A stretch of DNA of 64,000 nucleotides from Sulfitobacter aestuariivivens (GTDB lineage Bacteria; Pseudomonadota; Alphaproteobacteria; Rhodobacterales; Rhodobacteraceae). This document shows positions 9,091 through 19,160 of this stretch, piece by piece (position 1 is the stretch's first letter; every line of letters begins with the position of its first letter). A program made the position numbers and the translations under genes. The stretch covers positions 1,116,001 to 1,180,000 of the forward strand of contig NZ_JACTAG010000001.1 in the NCBI RefSeq assembly GCF_014763045.1. The letters run 5' to 3'. Under the pieces are notes generated by a model that was not told where the DNA came from, did not search any database, and saw only the letters and a list, made by a program, of their open reading frames with translations.

Positions 9091-9672
9091 ATGGAACCCT
9101 TTGAAAGCGATCGTCTGATCTATCTTATCGTGCTTCTGGCGATGGTGGCCGGCTGGTTCTTCATGAACAACCGCATCAGCATGAACAAGACCCTGCAATA
9201 CGCTGCCATCTGGGGCATGATCTTTATTGGCGGCGCCGCTGCCGTAGGCCTGTGGGAAGACATCCGCCGCGACGCAGACCGCGCCCAGATCGGCGTGACG
9301 CGCGAAGGCACGATCATCGTGCCGCGCGCTTTTGACGGGCATTACTATCTCTCCGCCGCCGTGAACGGTGCCAATGTGCGCTTTGTGGTCGATACCGGTG
9401 CGACCGATCTGGTGCTGACCCAGGACGACGCCGCTCGCGCGGGCCTCAACCCCGAAACACTAGCCTACCAGGGCCGCGCCAATACCGCCAATGGCGAAGT
9501 GCGCACCGCCTATGTCCGCCTCGATGAGGTCCGGCTGGGCCCTGCGTCGGACTATGACGTGCCCGCCGTGGTGAACGCCGGTGAGATGAACCAGTCCTTG
9601 CTTGGCATGGGGTACCTGCAACGCTGGGGCCGGATCGAGATTGCCAATAACGAGCTGATCCTCAGCCGCTAG
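9091..9672 (+). CDS. Membrane-anchored retropepsin-like aspartic protease (TIGR02281-type)
   Basis: 193 residues: two N-terminal hydrophobic segments (about residues 10-25 and 36-53), then a single aspartic protease domain with the catalytic FVVDTGATDLVLT (Asp near residue 103) and the C-terminal LLGMGYLQRW. One catalytic Asp per chain means it must work as a dimer, as retroviral and SpoIIGA-like proteases do. Protease domain probably periplasmic. An AGGAGG site at 9072-9077 supports ATG 9091. Substrate unknown. Confidence 0.85.
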   Translation: MEPFESDRLIYLIVLLAMVAGWFFMNNRISMNKTLQYAAIWGMIFIGGAAAVGLWEDIRRDADRAQIGVTREGTIIVPRAFDGHYYLSAAVNGANVRFVVDTGATDLVLTQDDAARAGLNPETLAYQGRANTANGEVRTAYVRLDEVRLGPASDYDVPAVVNAGEMNQSLLGMGYLQRWGRIEIANNELILSR

Positions 9673-9681
9673 ACCCCCCGC

Positions 9682-10140
9682 TCAGGTTTCCGCCTTCTTT
9701 TCCCAACTGCCACTCTCTTCGGACCAGTATTGCGCCGATGCGCCCGCGTCCTTGAGCACTCTCCACTGAGCCCGCGCCCCCTCCAATGCGGCCTCATCAT
9801 TACCATCAAACAGAATGCACACCCGCTCATGGGCCGCGACCTCTTCGGCTGTGATCTCGGCCCCGCCAACCGACATCAGGCAATCGGGCGCATTGGGCGC
9901 CGCCGCCGATGTCGTCAGCAGGATTGGCTGATCCGCATCATGCGGCCCCCCCGCCAGCCCATGCGGCAAAAATCCGTCATCGGGCCCGCGCCACAGCGCC
10001 ACATCCAGCGCCTGCATCTGCGCCATATCCTGCCCGCGCACGACAACGGTCCAACCATTGGCGCGCGATTTGCTCGCCAGCATCATCAGCGTCTCCGCCA
10101 GGGGCCGCCGAGTCAGATGATAAAAGAACGCAGCTCCCAT
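9682..10140 (-). CDS. holC: DNA polymerase III subunit chi
   Basis: 152 residues beginning MGAAFFYHLTRRPLAETL, the typical alphaproteobacterial chi N-terminus, with LFDGNDEAALEGARAQW near the C-terminus. Chi links the clamp loader to single-stranded DNA-binding protein during replication. It lies 7 bases downstream of pepA on the same strand, the classic pepA-holC pair, and converges with the retropepsin gene (9 bases between stops). No terminator is visible in that gap. Confidence 0.92.
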   Translation of the reverse strand: MGAAFFYHLTRRPLAETLMMLASKSRANGWTVVVRGQDMAQMQALDVALWRGPDDGFLPHGLAGGPHDADQPILLTTSAAAPNAPDCLMSVGGAEITAEEVAAHERVCILFDGNDEAALEGARAQWRVLKDAGASAQYWSEESGSWEKKAET

Positions 10141-10147
10141 CAGCCGC

Positions 10148-11620
10148 TCACGACGACTCGAAACGGTCTGAAATCAAACGGTTGAGCGTCGCCACACCCC
10201 AGCCGGTCGCGCCAACCGGGGCCAGCGTCGTCTCGGATTTGACCGACGCAACACCGGCGATATCTAGATGGATCCATGGCACCCCGTCCTTGACAAAACG
10301 CTGCAGGAACTGGGCCGCTGTGATCGACCCTGCCGCGCGCCCGCCAATGTTCTTCATATCCGCGATCCGGCTTTTCAACAGCTTGTCATAGCTTGGTCCC
10401 AGCGGCATCCGCCACGCGCCCTCGCCCTCTGCCGCCGCAGCTTTCAGGAAATCCTTGCACAGATCATCATCATTGGAAAAAACGCCCGCGTTCTCATGCC
10501 CCAGCGCAATGATCATTGCGCCCGTCAAGGTCGCCAGATCGATCATCGCCGCTGGCGCGAACCGATCTTGGGCGTACCACATTACGTCACACAGCACCAA
10601 ACGCCCTTCGGCGTCCGTATTGATCACCTCAACCGTGTCCCCCTTCATTGACGTGATCACATCGCCCGGACGCACCGCATTACCTGACGGCATGTTCTCC
10701 ACCAGCCCCACAAGGCCCACAACATTGGCCTGTGCCTTGCGCCGCGCCACCGCCCGCATGACCCCCGCCACGACGCCGGCGCCGCCCATATCCATCGTCA
10801 TGTCTTCCATGCCCGCCCCGGGCTTGAGGCTGATGCCGCCGGTATCGAACACAACGCCTTTGCCAACCAACGCCAGCGGCGCGTCGCCCTTCTTGCCACC
10901 GTCCCAGCGCATGACCACCACCTTGGACGGGCTGTCAGACCCCTGCCCCACACATAAAAGCGTTCGCATTCCAAGTTTTGCGAGCTCTTCTTCATCCAAT
11001 ACGTCAACTTTGAGACCTAGTTCGGACATCGCCGACAGTTGATCGGCAAAGGCCGTCGTGGTCAGAACGTTGGCTGGCGCATTGGTCAGATCGCGGGTCA
11101 TGAACGCGCCCTCCGCAATGGCCATCAAGGGACCTGCCTCCGCCTCCGCGGCGTCGGGTTTGCTGCACATGATCGTCACAGCCCCCTCCCGCGCAGATGG
11201 CGCGCTCTTGTGCGCGTTGAACTCATAGTCCCGCATCACCAGCCCGAAGGCCAGCTCAGCAGGCCGGCGCAACGTGCCGGCCAACGCCAGCACATCCGTG
11301 GTCCCGCGCACCCGCGCCAGGGCAACCCCGGCCCGCCGGGCCAGATCCACGTCCGCGTTGCGCGGCAAATGCACCACATCAACCGCCTCTGCCGCCAGAC
11401 CGACAGGATAGGCCAGCGTGCGTACGTCACCGGGCTTTGTCTCGGCAAACCCATTGCCCTCCACCAGCCGCAGTAACGCGCCCTTTGTCAGCCGGTTCAC
11501 CCGCCGCCCGGCCTTGTCCAGCTTGCCCCCCGGCTCTGCAAACACAGCAATGCGGCCTGGCTGATCCGCAATCGTGTCGATGTCTGTTTCGACAAATGTA
11601 ACGGGGGTCAGTTCTGTCAT
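10148..11620 (-). CDS. pepA: Leucyl aminopeptidase (M17)
   Basis: 490-residue M17 metallo-aminopeptidase. The signature NTDAEGRLVL (about residue 335) and the upstream metal-ligand segments LVGKGVVFDTGGISLKPG and MDMGGAGVV are intact, so it should be an active two-metal peptidase removing N-terminal residues in the cytoplasm. The GTG at 11623 immediately precedes ATG 11620; the AAGGAAG site is best spaced for the ATG. Divergent from lptF with about 130 bases between, upstream of holC in one transcript. Confidence 0.95.
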   Translation of the reverse strand: MTELTPVTFVETDIDTIADQPGRIAVFAEPGGKLDKAGRRVNRLTKGALLRLVEGNGFAETKPGDVRTLAYPVGLAAEAVDVVHLPRNADVDLARRAGVALARVRGTTDVLALAGTLRRPAELAFGLVMRDYEFNAHKSAPSAREGAVTIMCSKPDAAEAEAGPLMAIAEGAFMTRDLTNAPANVLTTTAFADQLSAMSELGLKVDVLDEEELAKLGMRTLLCVGQGSDSPSKVVVMRWDGGKKGDAPLALVGKGVVFDTGGISLKPGAGMEDMTMDMGGAGVVAGVMRAVARRKAQANVVGLVGLVENMPSGNAVRPGDVITSMKGDTVEVINTDAEGRLVLCDVMWYAQDRFAPAAMIDLATLTGAMIIALGHENAGVFSNDDDLCKDFLKAAAAEGEGAWRMPLGPSYDKLLKSRIADMKNIGGRAAGSITAAQFLQRFVKDGVPWIHLDIAGVASVKSETTLAPVGATGWGVATLNRLISDRFESS

Positions 11621-11754
11621 CACGTGGGCTTCCTTTTCTGCTGATCCCAGACCTAGCCCGCGATGCCGCCTATGACCAGATATCAGTTTTCCCGCCGCGC
11701 AAATTGCAGTAAGTTATCCCCAATCGCCGCAAGGCCACGCCTCGAGGAACGACG

Positions 11755-12885
11755 TTGAGCAGAGTAGACCGCTACATGCTGGCACAGCTGCTGGTACTCT
11801 TCGGCTTTTTCGCGCTGGTTCTGGTCGCCCTGTTCTGGATCAACCGGGCCGTTGTCCTGTTTGATCGGCTGATCGGCGACGGTCAGTCTGCCTTTGTGTT
11901 TCTGGAGTTCACCGCCCTCGGCCTGCCCCGTCTGATCACAACCGTTCTGCCCATTGCGGCCTTTGCCGCAGCCGTCTACGTGACCAACCGGATGAGCAGC
12001 GAATCCGAACTGACGGTCCTGCAATCAACCGGCTCCGGCCCCTGGCGACTGGCGCGCCCGGTGCTGATTTTTGGCCTTTGTGTCGCGGTGATGATGACCC
12101 TGCTCAGCCATTTCCTTGTCCCGCTGGCCCAATCGCAACTGAACCAGCGCGAGACCGAGATCAGCCAGAACGTCACCGCCCGCCTGCTGACCGAAGGCAC
12201 ATTTCTCCATCCCACAGAACAGGTCACCTTCTACACCCGCCAGATTGATGCCGACGGCGTCTTGCGCGACGTCTTCCTGTCAGACCGCCGCGATCCGGCT
12301 GTGGGCGTGATCTATACCGCGGCTGAGGCGTATCTTGTGCGCAACGGCGAGGGCACGACGCTGATCATGGTCGACGGTCTGGCCCAGCGGCTCAACACCG
12401 ATGACAAACGACTGGCTACGGCCAACTTTCGCGACTTCTCCTTTGATATCTCGGCGCTTGTAAACACTGATCCCGACAAGGATCTGAGCATCGCGCATAT
12501 GACAACCCCCGCCCTGATCGGTGACTGGGACGCGCTGGCCGCGCGCACCGGTCAAAGCAAGGGGTTCATCGCCGAAGAAGTGCACGCCCGCTTCGCCCAG
12601 CCGCTCTTTTGCATCGTGGCGGCCATGGTCGGCTTTGCCACGCTGCTGCTGGGAGGGTTCTCACGCTTTGGTGTGTGGCGCGAGATCGTGATCGCTTTTG
12701 GCCTGTTGATCGCCATCGATGGCATGCGCGGTGTATTGGTCGATCCGGTGCGCGATGACGCAAGCCTCTGGCCGCTGATGTATGTGCCCACCACTTTGGG
12801 CGCGCTTCTGGTGCTTGGCATGCTGTACCAGGCCGCCAACCCCAACTGGATGCGCCGCTTGCGCCGGACAGAGGCCGCGCCATGA
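11755..12885 (+). CDS. lptF: LPS export ABC transporter permease LptF
   Basis: 376 residues with the YjgP/YjgQ permease layout: membrane segments near residues 10-30, 45-70 and 95-120, a periplasmic beta-jellyroll domain (about 130-270) and three C-terminal membrane segments. It begins SRVDRYMLAQLLVLFGFFALV. The start is TTG at 11755 with a GAGGAA site; an in-frame ATG at 11776 is possible but would cut the conserved SRVDRYML lead. With LptG and LptB it extracts lipopolysaccharide from the inner membrane. First gene of the operon; lptG overlaps by 4 bases. Confidence 0.95.
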   Translation: MSRVDRYMLAQLLVLFGFFALVLVALFWINRAVVLFDRLIGDGQSAFVFLEFTALGLPRLITTVLPIAAFAAAVYVTNRMSSESELTVLQSTGSGPWRLARPVLIFGLCVAVMMTLLSHFLVPLAQSQLNQRETEISQNVTARLLTEGTFLHPTEQVTFYTRQIDADGVLRDVFLSDRRDPAVGVIYTAAEAYLVRNGEGTTLIMVDGLAQRLNTDDKRLATANFRDFSFDISALVNTDPDKDLSIAHMTTPALIGDWDALAARTGQSKGFIAEEVHARFAQPLFCIVAAMVGFATLLLGGFSRFGVWREIVIAFGLLIAIDGMRGVLVDPVRDDASLWPLMYVPTTLGALLVLGMLYQAANPNWMRRLRRTEAAP

Positions 12886-13979
12886 TCCTGCATCTTTACT
12901 TTGCGCGCCGCTTTGCCATGACGTTCCTGATGATCACAGCCGTGCTCTTTGCGCTGGTCATGCTGGTAGATGCTGTCGATCAGGCCCGCCGGTTCAGCGA
13001 CTTTGATGTCGGCTGGCAGGACATCCTGCGCCTGACGCTGCTGAACACCCCCCAGACCATCAACCTGATCCTGCCCCTGATCGTGATCCTTGCCACGGTA
13101 GCCCTCTTCATCTCGCTGGCGCGGTCCTCCGAACTGGTCGTGACGCGCGCGGCGGGGCGCTCCGGCCTGCGGACGCTGATCGCGCCCATCATCGTCGCCC
13201 TGATCATCGGCGTGCTGGCCGTTAGCATGCTGAACCCCATCGTCGCCGCAACCGGCAAGCGCTACCTGCAACTCTCAGAAGGATTCCGGGCCGGAGGCGC
13301 CTCTGCCCTGTCGATCAGCGATGAAGGGCTCTGGCTGCGTCAGGGCAGCGCAGAAGGCCAGACCGTCATCCGCGCATGGCGGTCCAACGCGGATGCGTCG
13401 GTGCTTTACGATGTTACCTTCATATCCTACGCGCCAGACGCGGGCCCCATCCGCCGGATCGAGGCCGCCAGCGCCGCCCTGCGCGACGGCGCATGGTCCC
13501 TGCGTGACGCCAAAAGCTGGCCACTTGAGGCTGGCGTGAACGCAGAAGGCACCGCAGAAAACTTCGAGACCTTGACGATTGCCTCGTCGCTGACACTGGA
13601 CCGCATCCGCGAAAGCATTGGAGAACCGGCCGCCGTGTCGATCTATCTTTTGCCCGAATTCATCCGCCAGCTTGAACAGGCAGGCTTCAGCCCACGCCGC
13701 CACAAGGTCTGGCTGCAGGCCGAATTTGCCCGCCCCTTCTTTCTGGTGGCAATGGTGCTGATCGCCAGCGCCTTCACCATGCGCCACGCCCGCAGCGGCG
13801 GCACCGGTGTGGCGGTGCTGACGGCTGTGCTGTTGGGCTTTGGCCTCTACTTCATCCGCAGCTTTTCGCAAATCCTCGGCGAAAACGGGCAAATTCCGAT
13901 CCTGCTGGCCGCCTGGTCTCCTCCGGTTGCCGCGACCCTGCTCGCCCTTGGCCTGCTCTTGCACATGGAGGACGGTTAA
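12882..13979 (+). CDS. lptG: LPS export ABC transporter permease LptG
   Basis: 365 residues, same fold as LptF: N-terminal MILHLYFARRFAMTFLMI, membrane segments in the first 120 and last 90 residues, and a periplasmic jellyroll between them that delivers LPS to LptA/LptC. The ATG overlaps the lptF stop as ATGA, implying coupled translation and equal dosage of the two permeases. The gene is 3 bases from lptD. Confidence 0.95.
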   Translation: MILHLYFARRFAMTFLMITAVLFALVMLVDAVDQARRFSDFDVGWQDILRLTLLNTPQTINLILPLIVILATVALFISLARSSELVVTRAAGRSGLRTLIAPIIVALIIGVLAVSMLNPIVAATGKRYLQLSEGFRAGGASALSISDEGLWLRQGSAEGQTVIRAWRSNADASVLYDVTFISYAPDAGPIRRIEAASAALRDGAWSLRDAKSWPLEAGVNAEGTAENFETLTIASSLTLDRIRESIGEPAAVSIYLLPEFIRQLEQAGFSPRRHKVWLQAEFARPFFLVAMVLIASAFTMRHARSGGTGVAVLTAVLLGFGLYFIRSFSQILGENGQIPILLAAWSPPVAATLLALGLLLHMEDG

Positions 13980-13982
13980 GCG

Positions 13983-16127
13983 ATGCGGCTCATCTGGCTG
14001 ATTTGTGCGCTTCTGATGGTGCCGCTCGCGGTGCTGGCACAGGACGTACCGCCGCGCCCGGCGGTGCTGGTGGCCGATCAGGTCTTTATCACGCGCGACC
14101 GCACGCTTGTGGCCCGCGGCAATGTCGAGGCGTTTCAGGGCGAAACCCGTCTACGCGCTCAGGCCATCCGCTACAACCAGCAGACCGGATCGTTGGAAAT
14201 TGACGGTCCGATTGTCCTGCAGGACGGGGACGACCAGATCATTCTTGCGGATGCGGCCCAACTGGATCAGGGCCTGCGCAATGGCATCCTGACCGGCGCG
14301 CGGCTGGTTCTGAACCAACAGCTGCAACTGGCCGCACAGCAAATCAACCGCGTCGATGGCCGCTACAGTCAGCTTTACAAAACCGCCATAACCTCTTGCA
14401 AAGTCTGCGCGAACGGCAAACCACCACTGTGGCAAATCCGCGCCCGGCGCGTGGTGCACGATCAACGCGAACAACAGCTTTACTTTGACGAGGCACAGTT
14501 CCGCATCCGCAATGTGCCGGTCTTTTATCTGCCTCGCCTGCGCTTGCCGGATCCGACGCTCAAACGCGCGACGGGCTTTCTGACACCGTCGTTCCGCACC
14601 ACGTCGCAACTGGGCACGGGCATCAAGATCCCCTATTTCATCAAGATCGGCGATCATCGCGATTTGACGCTCACACCTTACTTTTCCTCGGCCACCAGTA
14701 CGCTGGAACTGCGCTACCGGCAGGCATTCGTGCATGGCCGGATCGAATTCAACGCCGCCATTTCGGACGACGACCAGCGCCCCGGCGAAACGCGCGGATA
14801 CGTCTTTGGCTACGGCACCTTCGACCTGCAACGCGACTACAAGCTTTACTTCGCCATCGAAGCCGTGGGGGATCGGTCCTATCTCACCGAATACGGCTAC
14901 TCCGACCGCGACCGCTTGCGCTCGGAACTCACTGTCAGCCGCGCGCGCCGCGACAAATGGGTGCGCGGCAGCCTGATCAATTTTGAGACCCTGCGCGATG
15001 GCGAAGTGAACGACAACCAGCCAACGCTGGTGCTTGTCGGGGAATACGAACGCCGGATGTTTCCTGAAACCGTCGGGGGCGAGCTGCGCTTTGCCTTGCA
15101 GGCTCACAGCCACCGCCGGGGATCGGACGTGGACAGCGATGCCGATGGCGACGGCGTGGTCGACGGGCGCGACGTGGCGCGGATCAATGGACAGGTGGAA
15201 TGGCTGCGCCGCCACACCTTCGCCTCCGGACTGGTCGCCGATGCACGCGCTGGCATCAACTTTGATGTCTTCGATATCACGCAGGATGCCACCGTTGCGC
15301 AGAACCACTCGGATCTGTCGACCGAAGCCGCCATCGCCCTGCGATACCCGATGCTGCGGCGCACCGGGTCTGGCGTGGTCCAGATGCTGGAACCCGTGGT
15401 TCAGCTCGCCTTTATTGGCGGCAACCGCCTGCCTATTCCCAATGACGAAAGCACCCGCGTCGAATTTGACGAGGGCAACCTGCTGGCGCTCTCCCGCTTT
15501 CCGCGACCAGACCGGCGCGAACGCCACGGGGTGGCGGCCGTCGGGCTCAGCTGGGCCCGGTTCGACCCGGCGGGCTGGGACGCCCACCTGACCGTCGGTC
15601 AGGTTTTTCGTGAACGCGCTGATCCGGCCTTTACCGACAGCTCCGGCCTGGGGGGCAAGGCGTCTGATATCCTGCTCGCCGGTCAGATCGCGAACGCAGG
15701 TGGCCTGTCCCTGACCGGTCGCGGTCTTTTTGACGATCAGCTCAAGGCAACCAAGGCCGAACTGCGCGGCGACTGGAAATTCAGCCGTGGCCGACTGGGC
15801 GGCTCCTATGTCTGGCTCGATTCCGATCCGGCCGAAGATCGCCCCCAGGCGATCTCGGAATTCACCCTCGATGGCGCCTACAAGATCAATCGCCAATGGA
15901 CCGCCAGCGCCGACTGGCGCTACGATACCGCCGATGATCGCGCGGCAACGGCGGGACTTGGCCTGACCTACAACAACGAATGCGTTTCGGTCGACCTTTC
16001 GGTGCGCCGCCGGTATTCCACATCAACAAGTGTTGAGCCCTCAACCAATATCGGGTTTAACATCGGCCTGAGGGGCTTTGCCGCCTCCAACGGAACAGAA
16101 AGATTCGAGCGCTCATGTCGGAATTAA
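13983..16127 (+). CDS. lptD: LPS-assembly outer membrane protein LptD
   Basis: 714 residues. A signal peptide (MRLIWLICALLMVPLAVLAQ) precedes an N-terminal OstA/LptA-like domain (ADQVFITRDRTLVARGNVEAF) and a long beta-barrel of alternating aromatic strands to the C-terminus. It forms the outer-membrane gate that inserts LPS, normally with LptE, which is not in this window. Cysteine pairs (SCKVC near residue 139, others near the C-terminus) may form the disulfides needed for activation. Its end overlaps the surA start by 13 bases. Chaperone and client therefore share an operon. Confidence 0.95.
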   Translation: MRLIWLICALLMVPLAVLAQDVPPRPAVLVADQVFITRDRTLVARGNVEAFQGETRLRAQAIRYNQQTGSLEIDGPIVLQDGDDQIILADAAQLDQGLRNGILTGARLVLNQQLQLAAQQINRVDGRYSQLYKTAITSCKVCANGKPPLWQIRARRVVHDQREQQLYFDEAQFRIRNVPVFYLPRLRLPDPTLKRATGFLTPSFRTTSQLGTGIKIPYFIKIGDHRDLTLTPYFSSATSTLELRYRQAFVHGRIEFNAAISDDDQRPGETRGYVFGYGTFDLQRDYKLYFAIEAVGDRSYLTEYGYSDRDRLRSELTVSRARRDKWVRGSLINFETLRDGEVNDNQPTLVLVGEYERRMFPETVGGELRFALQAHSHRRGSDVDSDADGDGVVDGRDVARINGQVEWLRRHTFASGLVADARAGINFDVFDITQDATVAQNHSDLSTEAAIALRYPMLRRTGSGVVQMLEPVVQLAFIGGNRLPIPNDESTRVEFDEGNLLALSRFPRPDRRERHGVAAVGLSWARFDPAGWDAHLTVGQVFRERADPAFTDSSGLGGKASDILLAGQIANAGGLSLTGRGLFDDQLKATKAELRGDWKFSRGRLGGSYVWLDSDPAEDRPQAISEFTLDGAYKINRQWTASADWRYDTADDRAATAGLGLTYNNECVSVDLSVRRRYSTSTSVEPSTNIGFNIGLRGFAASNGTERFERSCRN

Positions 16128-17353
16128 AGCCAACGCCCTTCGCCCTGCTGATCCGGACCCTCGCGGTGCTGTCGATTGCGCTGCTTCTGGGGCACACGGC
16201 CGCAGCCCAAAACCTCTTCGCCCCGGTGGCGCGCGTCGACAGCGCGGTGGTGACCGAATACGAGGTGCAGCAGCGCCAGCGCTTCCTGCAGTTGCTCAAT
16301 GCGCCCGGGTCCGACCGCGAAAGCGTCATCGACGCGCTCATTGATGACCGTCTGCGGATCGCGGAAACATCCCTGCTGGGCGTTGAGCTCCCTGCTGAGG
16401 CACAAGCCCAGGGTCTGGCCGAATTTGCTGCCCGTGCGAACCTGACAACCGAAGAGTTCGTGACCGCCCTCGGTCAGGCGGGCGTCGATCGGGAAACCTT
16501 TCGCGATTTCGTCTCAACCCAACTGATCTGGCGCGACCTGATCCGGGCACGTTATTCAAGCCGGGTCTCCATCACCGATGACGACATTGATCGCGCACTG
16601 GCCCAAAGCCAATCGGGGTCCGGCGTGCGGGTGCTGCTGTCCGAAATCATCATCCCCGCACCGCCCCAGAACGCCGCACGGGTCAACGCGCTGGCGGATC
16701 AGATCTCACAAACCCGCTCAACGGCTGAATTTTCCTCCTTCGCGCGCCGCTACTCTGCCACAGCATCGCGCGGGCGCGGCGGGCAACTGCCCTGGACCCC
16801 GCTTGAACAATTGCCCCCCTCTCTGCAGCCCCTGATCCTGCAACTGGCGGTGGGTCAGGTCACGCCTCCTCTGCCCATTCCCAACGCTGTCGCCTTGTTC
16901 CAACTGCGCGGGATCGAAGAAACCGGCGCACCCGCACGCGAATATTCAGAGATTGAATATGCCGCCTACTACATCGCGGGCGGACGCTCCGAGGCCGCCC
17001 TGGCCGAGGCCGCCAAAGTGCGCGCGCGCGTCGACACCTGCAATGATCTCTACGGCATTGCTCAGGGCCAGCCCGAAGAGGTGCTGGAACGGGGCACCAA
17101 AGCACCGGGCGACATCCCTCAGGACATCGCCATTGAGCTGTCGAAACTTGACCCCGGCGAAAGCTCAACCGCCCTCACGCGCTCAAACGGTGAGACGCTG
17201 GTGTTCCTGATGCTGTGCAAGCGCACCGCCGCTGCCAACGCAGAAGTTGATCGCGAAACGGTCGTGTCCTCCCTGCGCCAGCGCCAGTTGCAAGGCTACT
17301 CGGAACAGCTGCTGGAAAATCTCCGCGCCAACGCCCGCATCATTCGCCAATGA
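16115..17353 (+). CDS. surA: Periplasmic chaperone / peptidyl-prolyl isomerase SurA
   Basis: 412 residues: signal peptide (about 1-31, ending TAAAQ), an N-terminal chaperone domain (VARVDSAVVTEYEVQQRQRFL, about 40-190) and a parvulin-like PPIase region (about 190-290) with SEIIIPAP and SRGRGGQLPWTPLEQLP. It escorts outer-membrane proteins such as LptD through the periplasm. The start overlaps lptD by 13 bases in another frame; the stop overlaps pdxA as ATGA. Only one parvulin-like domain is obvious, as is common in alphaproteobacteria. Confidence 0.9.
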   Translation: MSELKPTPFALLIRTLAVLSIALLLGHTAAAQNLFAPVARVDSAVVTEYEVQQRQRFLQLLNAPGSDRESVIDALIDDRLRIAETSLLGVELPAEAQAQGLAEFAARANLTTEEFVTALGQAGVDRETFRDFVSTQLIWRDLIRARYSSRVSITDDDIDRALAQSQSGSGVRVLLSEIIIPAPPQNAARVNALADQISQTRSTAEFSSFARRYSATASRGRGGQLPWTPLEQLPPSLQPLILQLAVGQVTPPLPIPNAVALFQLRGIEETGAPAREYSEIEYAAYYIAGGRSEAALAEAAKVRARVDTCNDLYGIAQGQPEEVLERGTKAPGDIPQDIAIELSKLDPGESSTALTRSNGETLVFLMLCKRTAAANAEVDRETVVSSLRQRQLQGYSEQLLENLRANARIIRQ

Positions 17354-18321
17354 CCCAAACCCCGTTGCCGGTGGTGATTTCCTGCGGGGAACCGGCAGGC
17401 ATCGGCCCCGAAGTGGTCGCGCGCGCCTGGGCGGCCCTCGCAGATACAGTGCCAATGGTTTGGCTGGGCGATCCGCGCCATCTGCCCACAGACATCCCCC
17501 ACCGGATCGTCGATACCTGCGCCGAGGCCCCGGCGATTTCCGCCACCGCGCTGCCGGTGCTGGCCACCGATTTTGGCAGCGCTGCCACCCCCGGTGTGCC
17601 AAACCACACCCACGCCCCGCATGTCATCGACGTCATCGCCAAGGGCGTCGCTCTGGTGCGCGACGGACAGGCCACAGCGCTCTGCACAGCCCCTATTCAC
17701 AAAAAGGCGCTGATGGACGGCGCTGAATTCGCCTATCCCGGCCATACCGAATATCTTGCCGCCCTTGCCGGGGTCGATAACGTCGTGATGATGCTGGCCT
17801 CTGACCAATTGCGCGTCGTGCCTGCCACGATCCACATCGCGCTTGATCAGGTGCCAACAACGCTTACCTCCCAAAGCCTGCGCCGCACCATTGAGATGAC
17901 CCATGCAGGCCTGCGTGATCTTTTCGGCATCGCCGTCCCACGCCTCGCCATTGCAGGGCTCAACCCCCATGCAGGCGAAGGCGGCGCCATGGGCCGTCAG
18001 GAACGGGACTGGATTGCGCCACTCATAGACCAGATGCGCAACGAGGGCTTTGATCTGCAAGGTCCACAGCCTGCCGACACGATGTTCCACGCCGCCGCCC
18101 GCGCGCGCTATGACGCGGCGATTGCCATGTATCACGATCAGGCCCTGATTCCGATCAAGACGCTCGATTTCGACCGCGGCGTGAACATCACCCTCGGGCT
18201 GCCCTTCATCCGTACCTCGCCTGACCACGGCACCGCCTTTGACATTGCCGGCAGCGGCGTGGCCAACCCCACCAGCATGATCGAGGCGATCCGCCTCGCC
18301 CACCGTCTGGCCCTGTCATGA
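17350..18321 (+). CDS. pdxA: 4-hydroxythreonine-4-phosphate dehydrogenase
   Basis: 323 residues. PdxA landmarks: [17 protein letters not shown] at the N-terminus, [25 protein letters not shown] (metal and substrate residues) and [42 protein letters not shown] at the C-terminus with the metal-binding histidines. It oxidises 4-phosphohydroxy-L-threonine in pyridoxal-phosphate synthesis. ATGA overlaps with both surA and rsmA. Confidence 0.96.
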   Translation: MTQTPLPVVISCGEPAGIGPEVVARAWAALADTVPMVWLGDPRHLPTDIPHRIVDTCAEAPAISATALPVLATDFGSAATPGVPNHTHAPHVIDVIAKGVALVRDGQATALCTAPIHKKALMDGAEFAYPGHTEYLAALAGVDNVVMMLASDQLRVVPATIHIALDQVPTTLTSQSLRRTIEMTHAGLRDLFGIAVPRLAIAGLNPHAGEGGAMGRQERDWIAPLIDQMRNEGFDLQGPQPADTMFHAAARARYDAAIAMYHDQALIPIKTLDFDRGVNITLGLPFIRTSPDHGTAFDIAGSGVANPTSMIEAIRLAHRLALS

Positions 18322-19160
18322 GCGCCATCGACACCCTGCCGCCGCTGCGCGATGTCATCGCCACCCACGGCCTGTCAGCGCGCAAATCACTGGGTCAGAA
18401 TTTCCTGCTGGATCTCAACCTCACAGCCAAGATTGCCCGGCAGGCCGGCGATCTGACACAGTGCGACGTGCTCGAAATCGGCCCCGGACCCGGCGGTCTG
18501 ACCCGCGGCCTGCTGTCTGAGGGCGCGCGCCATGTGCTCTGCATCGAAAAAGACAGCCGCTGCCTGCCGGCCCTGCACGAGATTGCGCAGGCCTATCCGG
18601 GCAGGCTGACGGTTCTGGAAGGCGACGCGCTTGAGATCGACCCGCTGGCCCATCTGACACCCCCCATAAGGGTCGCCGCCAACCTGCCCTACAACGTGGG
18701 CACCGAATTGCTGGTGCGCTGGCTGACCCCGCCCGCATGGCCCCCTTTCTGGCAAAGCCTCACCCTGATGTTTCAGCGCGAAGTCGCGGAACGGATCGTG
18801 GCCGCCCCCGGCTCCAAAACCTACGGACGGCTTGCGATCCTTGCCCAATGGCGCGCGGACGCACAAATCGTGCTAAATCTGCCGCCCGGCGCCTTCACGC
18901 CACCGCCCAAGGTGTCCTCCGCCGTGGTCCACCTCAGCGCCCTGCCTGAGCCGCGCTTTCCGGCAGATGCCGCCATCCTCAGCCGCGTCGTCGCCGCCGC
19001 CTTCAACCAGCGCCGCAAGATGCTGCGCGCCGCCCTCAAGGGCGTGGCCCCCGATATTGAGGATCACCTGCACGCCGCTGGCATCGCCCCCACCGAACGC
19101 GCCGAACAGGTCCCGCTCGAAGCCTTCTGCGCCCTCGCCCGCAGCCTCGCGACCACATGA
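18318..19160 (+). CDS. rsmA: 16S rRNA dimethyladenosine transferase
   Basis: 280 residues. The N-terminal [12 protein letters not shown], the SAM-binding [14 protein letters not shown], the catalytic [11 protein letters not shown] (an NLPY motif) and the C-terminal [16 protein letters not shown] are those of RsmA/KsgA. It dimethylates the two adenosines in the 3' terminal loop of 16S rRNA during 30S maturation. Overlaps pdxA and the next gene by 4 bases each, consistent with one long transcript from lptF. Confidence 0.96.
   Translation: MSAIDTLPPLRDVIATHGLSARKSLGQNFLLDLNLTAKIARQAGDLTQCDVLEIGPGPGGLTRGLLSEGARHVLCIEKDSRCLPALHEIAQAYPGRLTVLEGDALEIDPLAHLTPPIRVAANLPYNVGTELLVRWLTPPAWPPFWQSLTLMFQREVAERIVAAPGSKTYGRLAILAQWRADAQIVLNLPPGAFTPPPKVSSAVVHLSALPEPRFPADAAILSRVVAAAFNQRRKMLRAALKGVAPDIEDHLHAAGIAPTERAEQVPLEAFCALARSLATT

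Noticed and set aside
14151..15896. 581-codon open frame on the minus strand across lptD
   Set aside because: Mirror of lptD codon bias; no ribosome site or recognisable domain.
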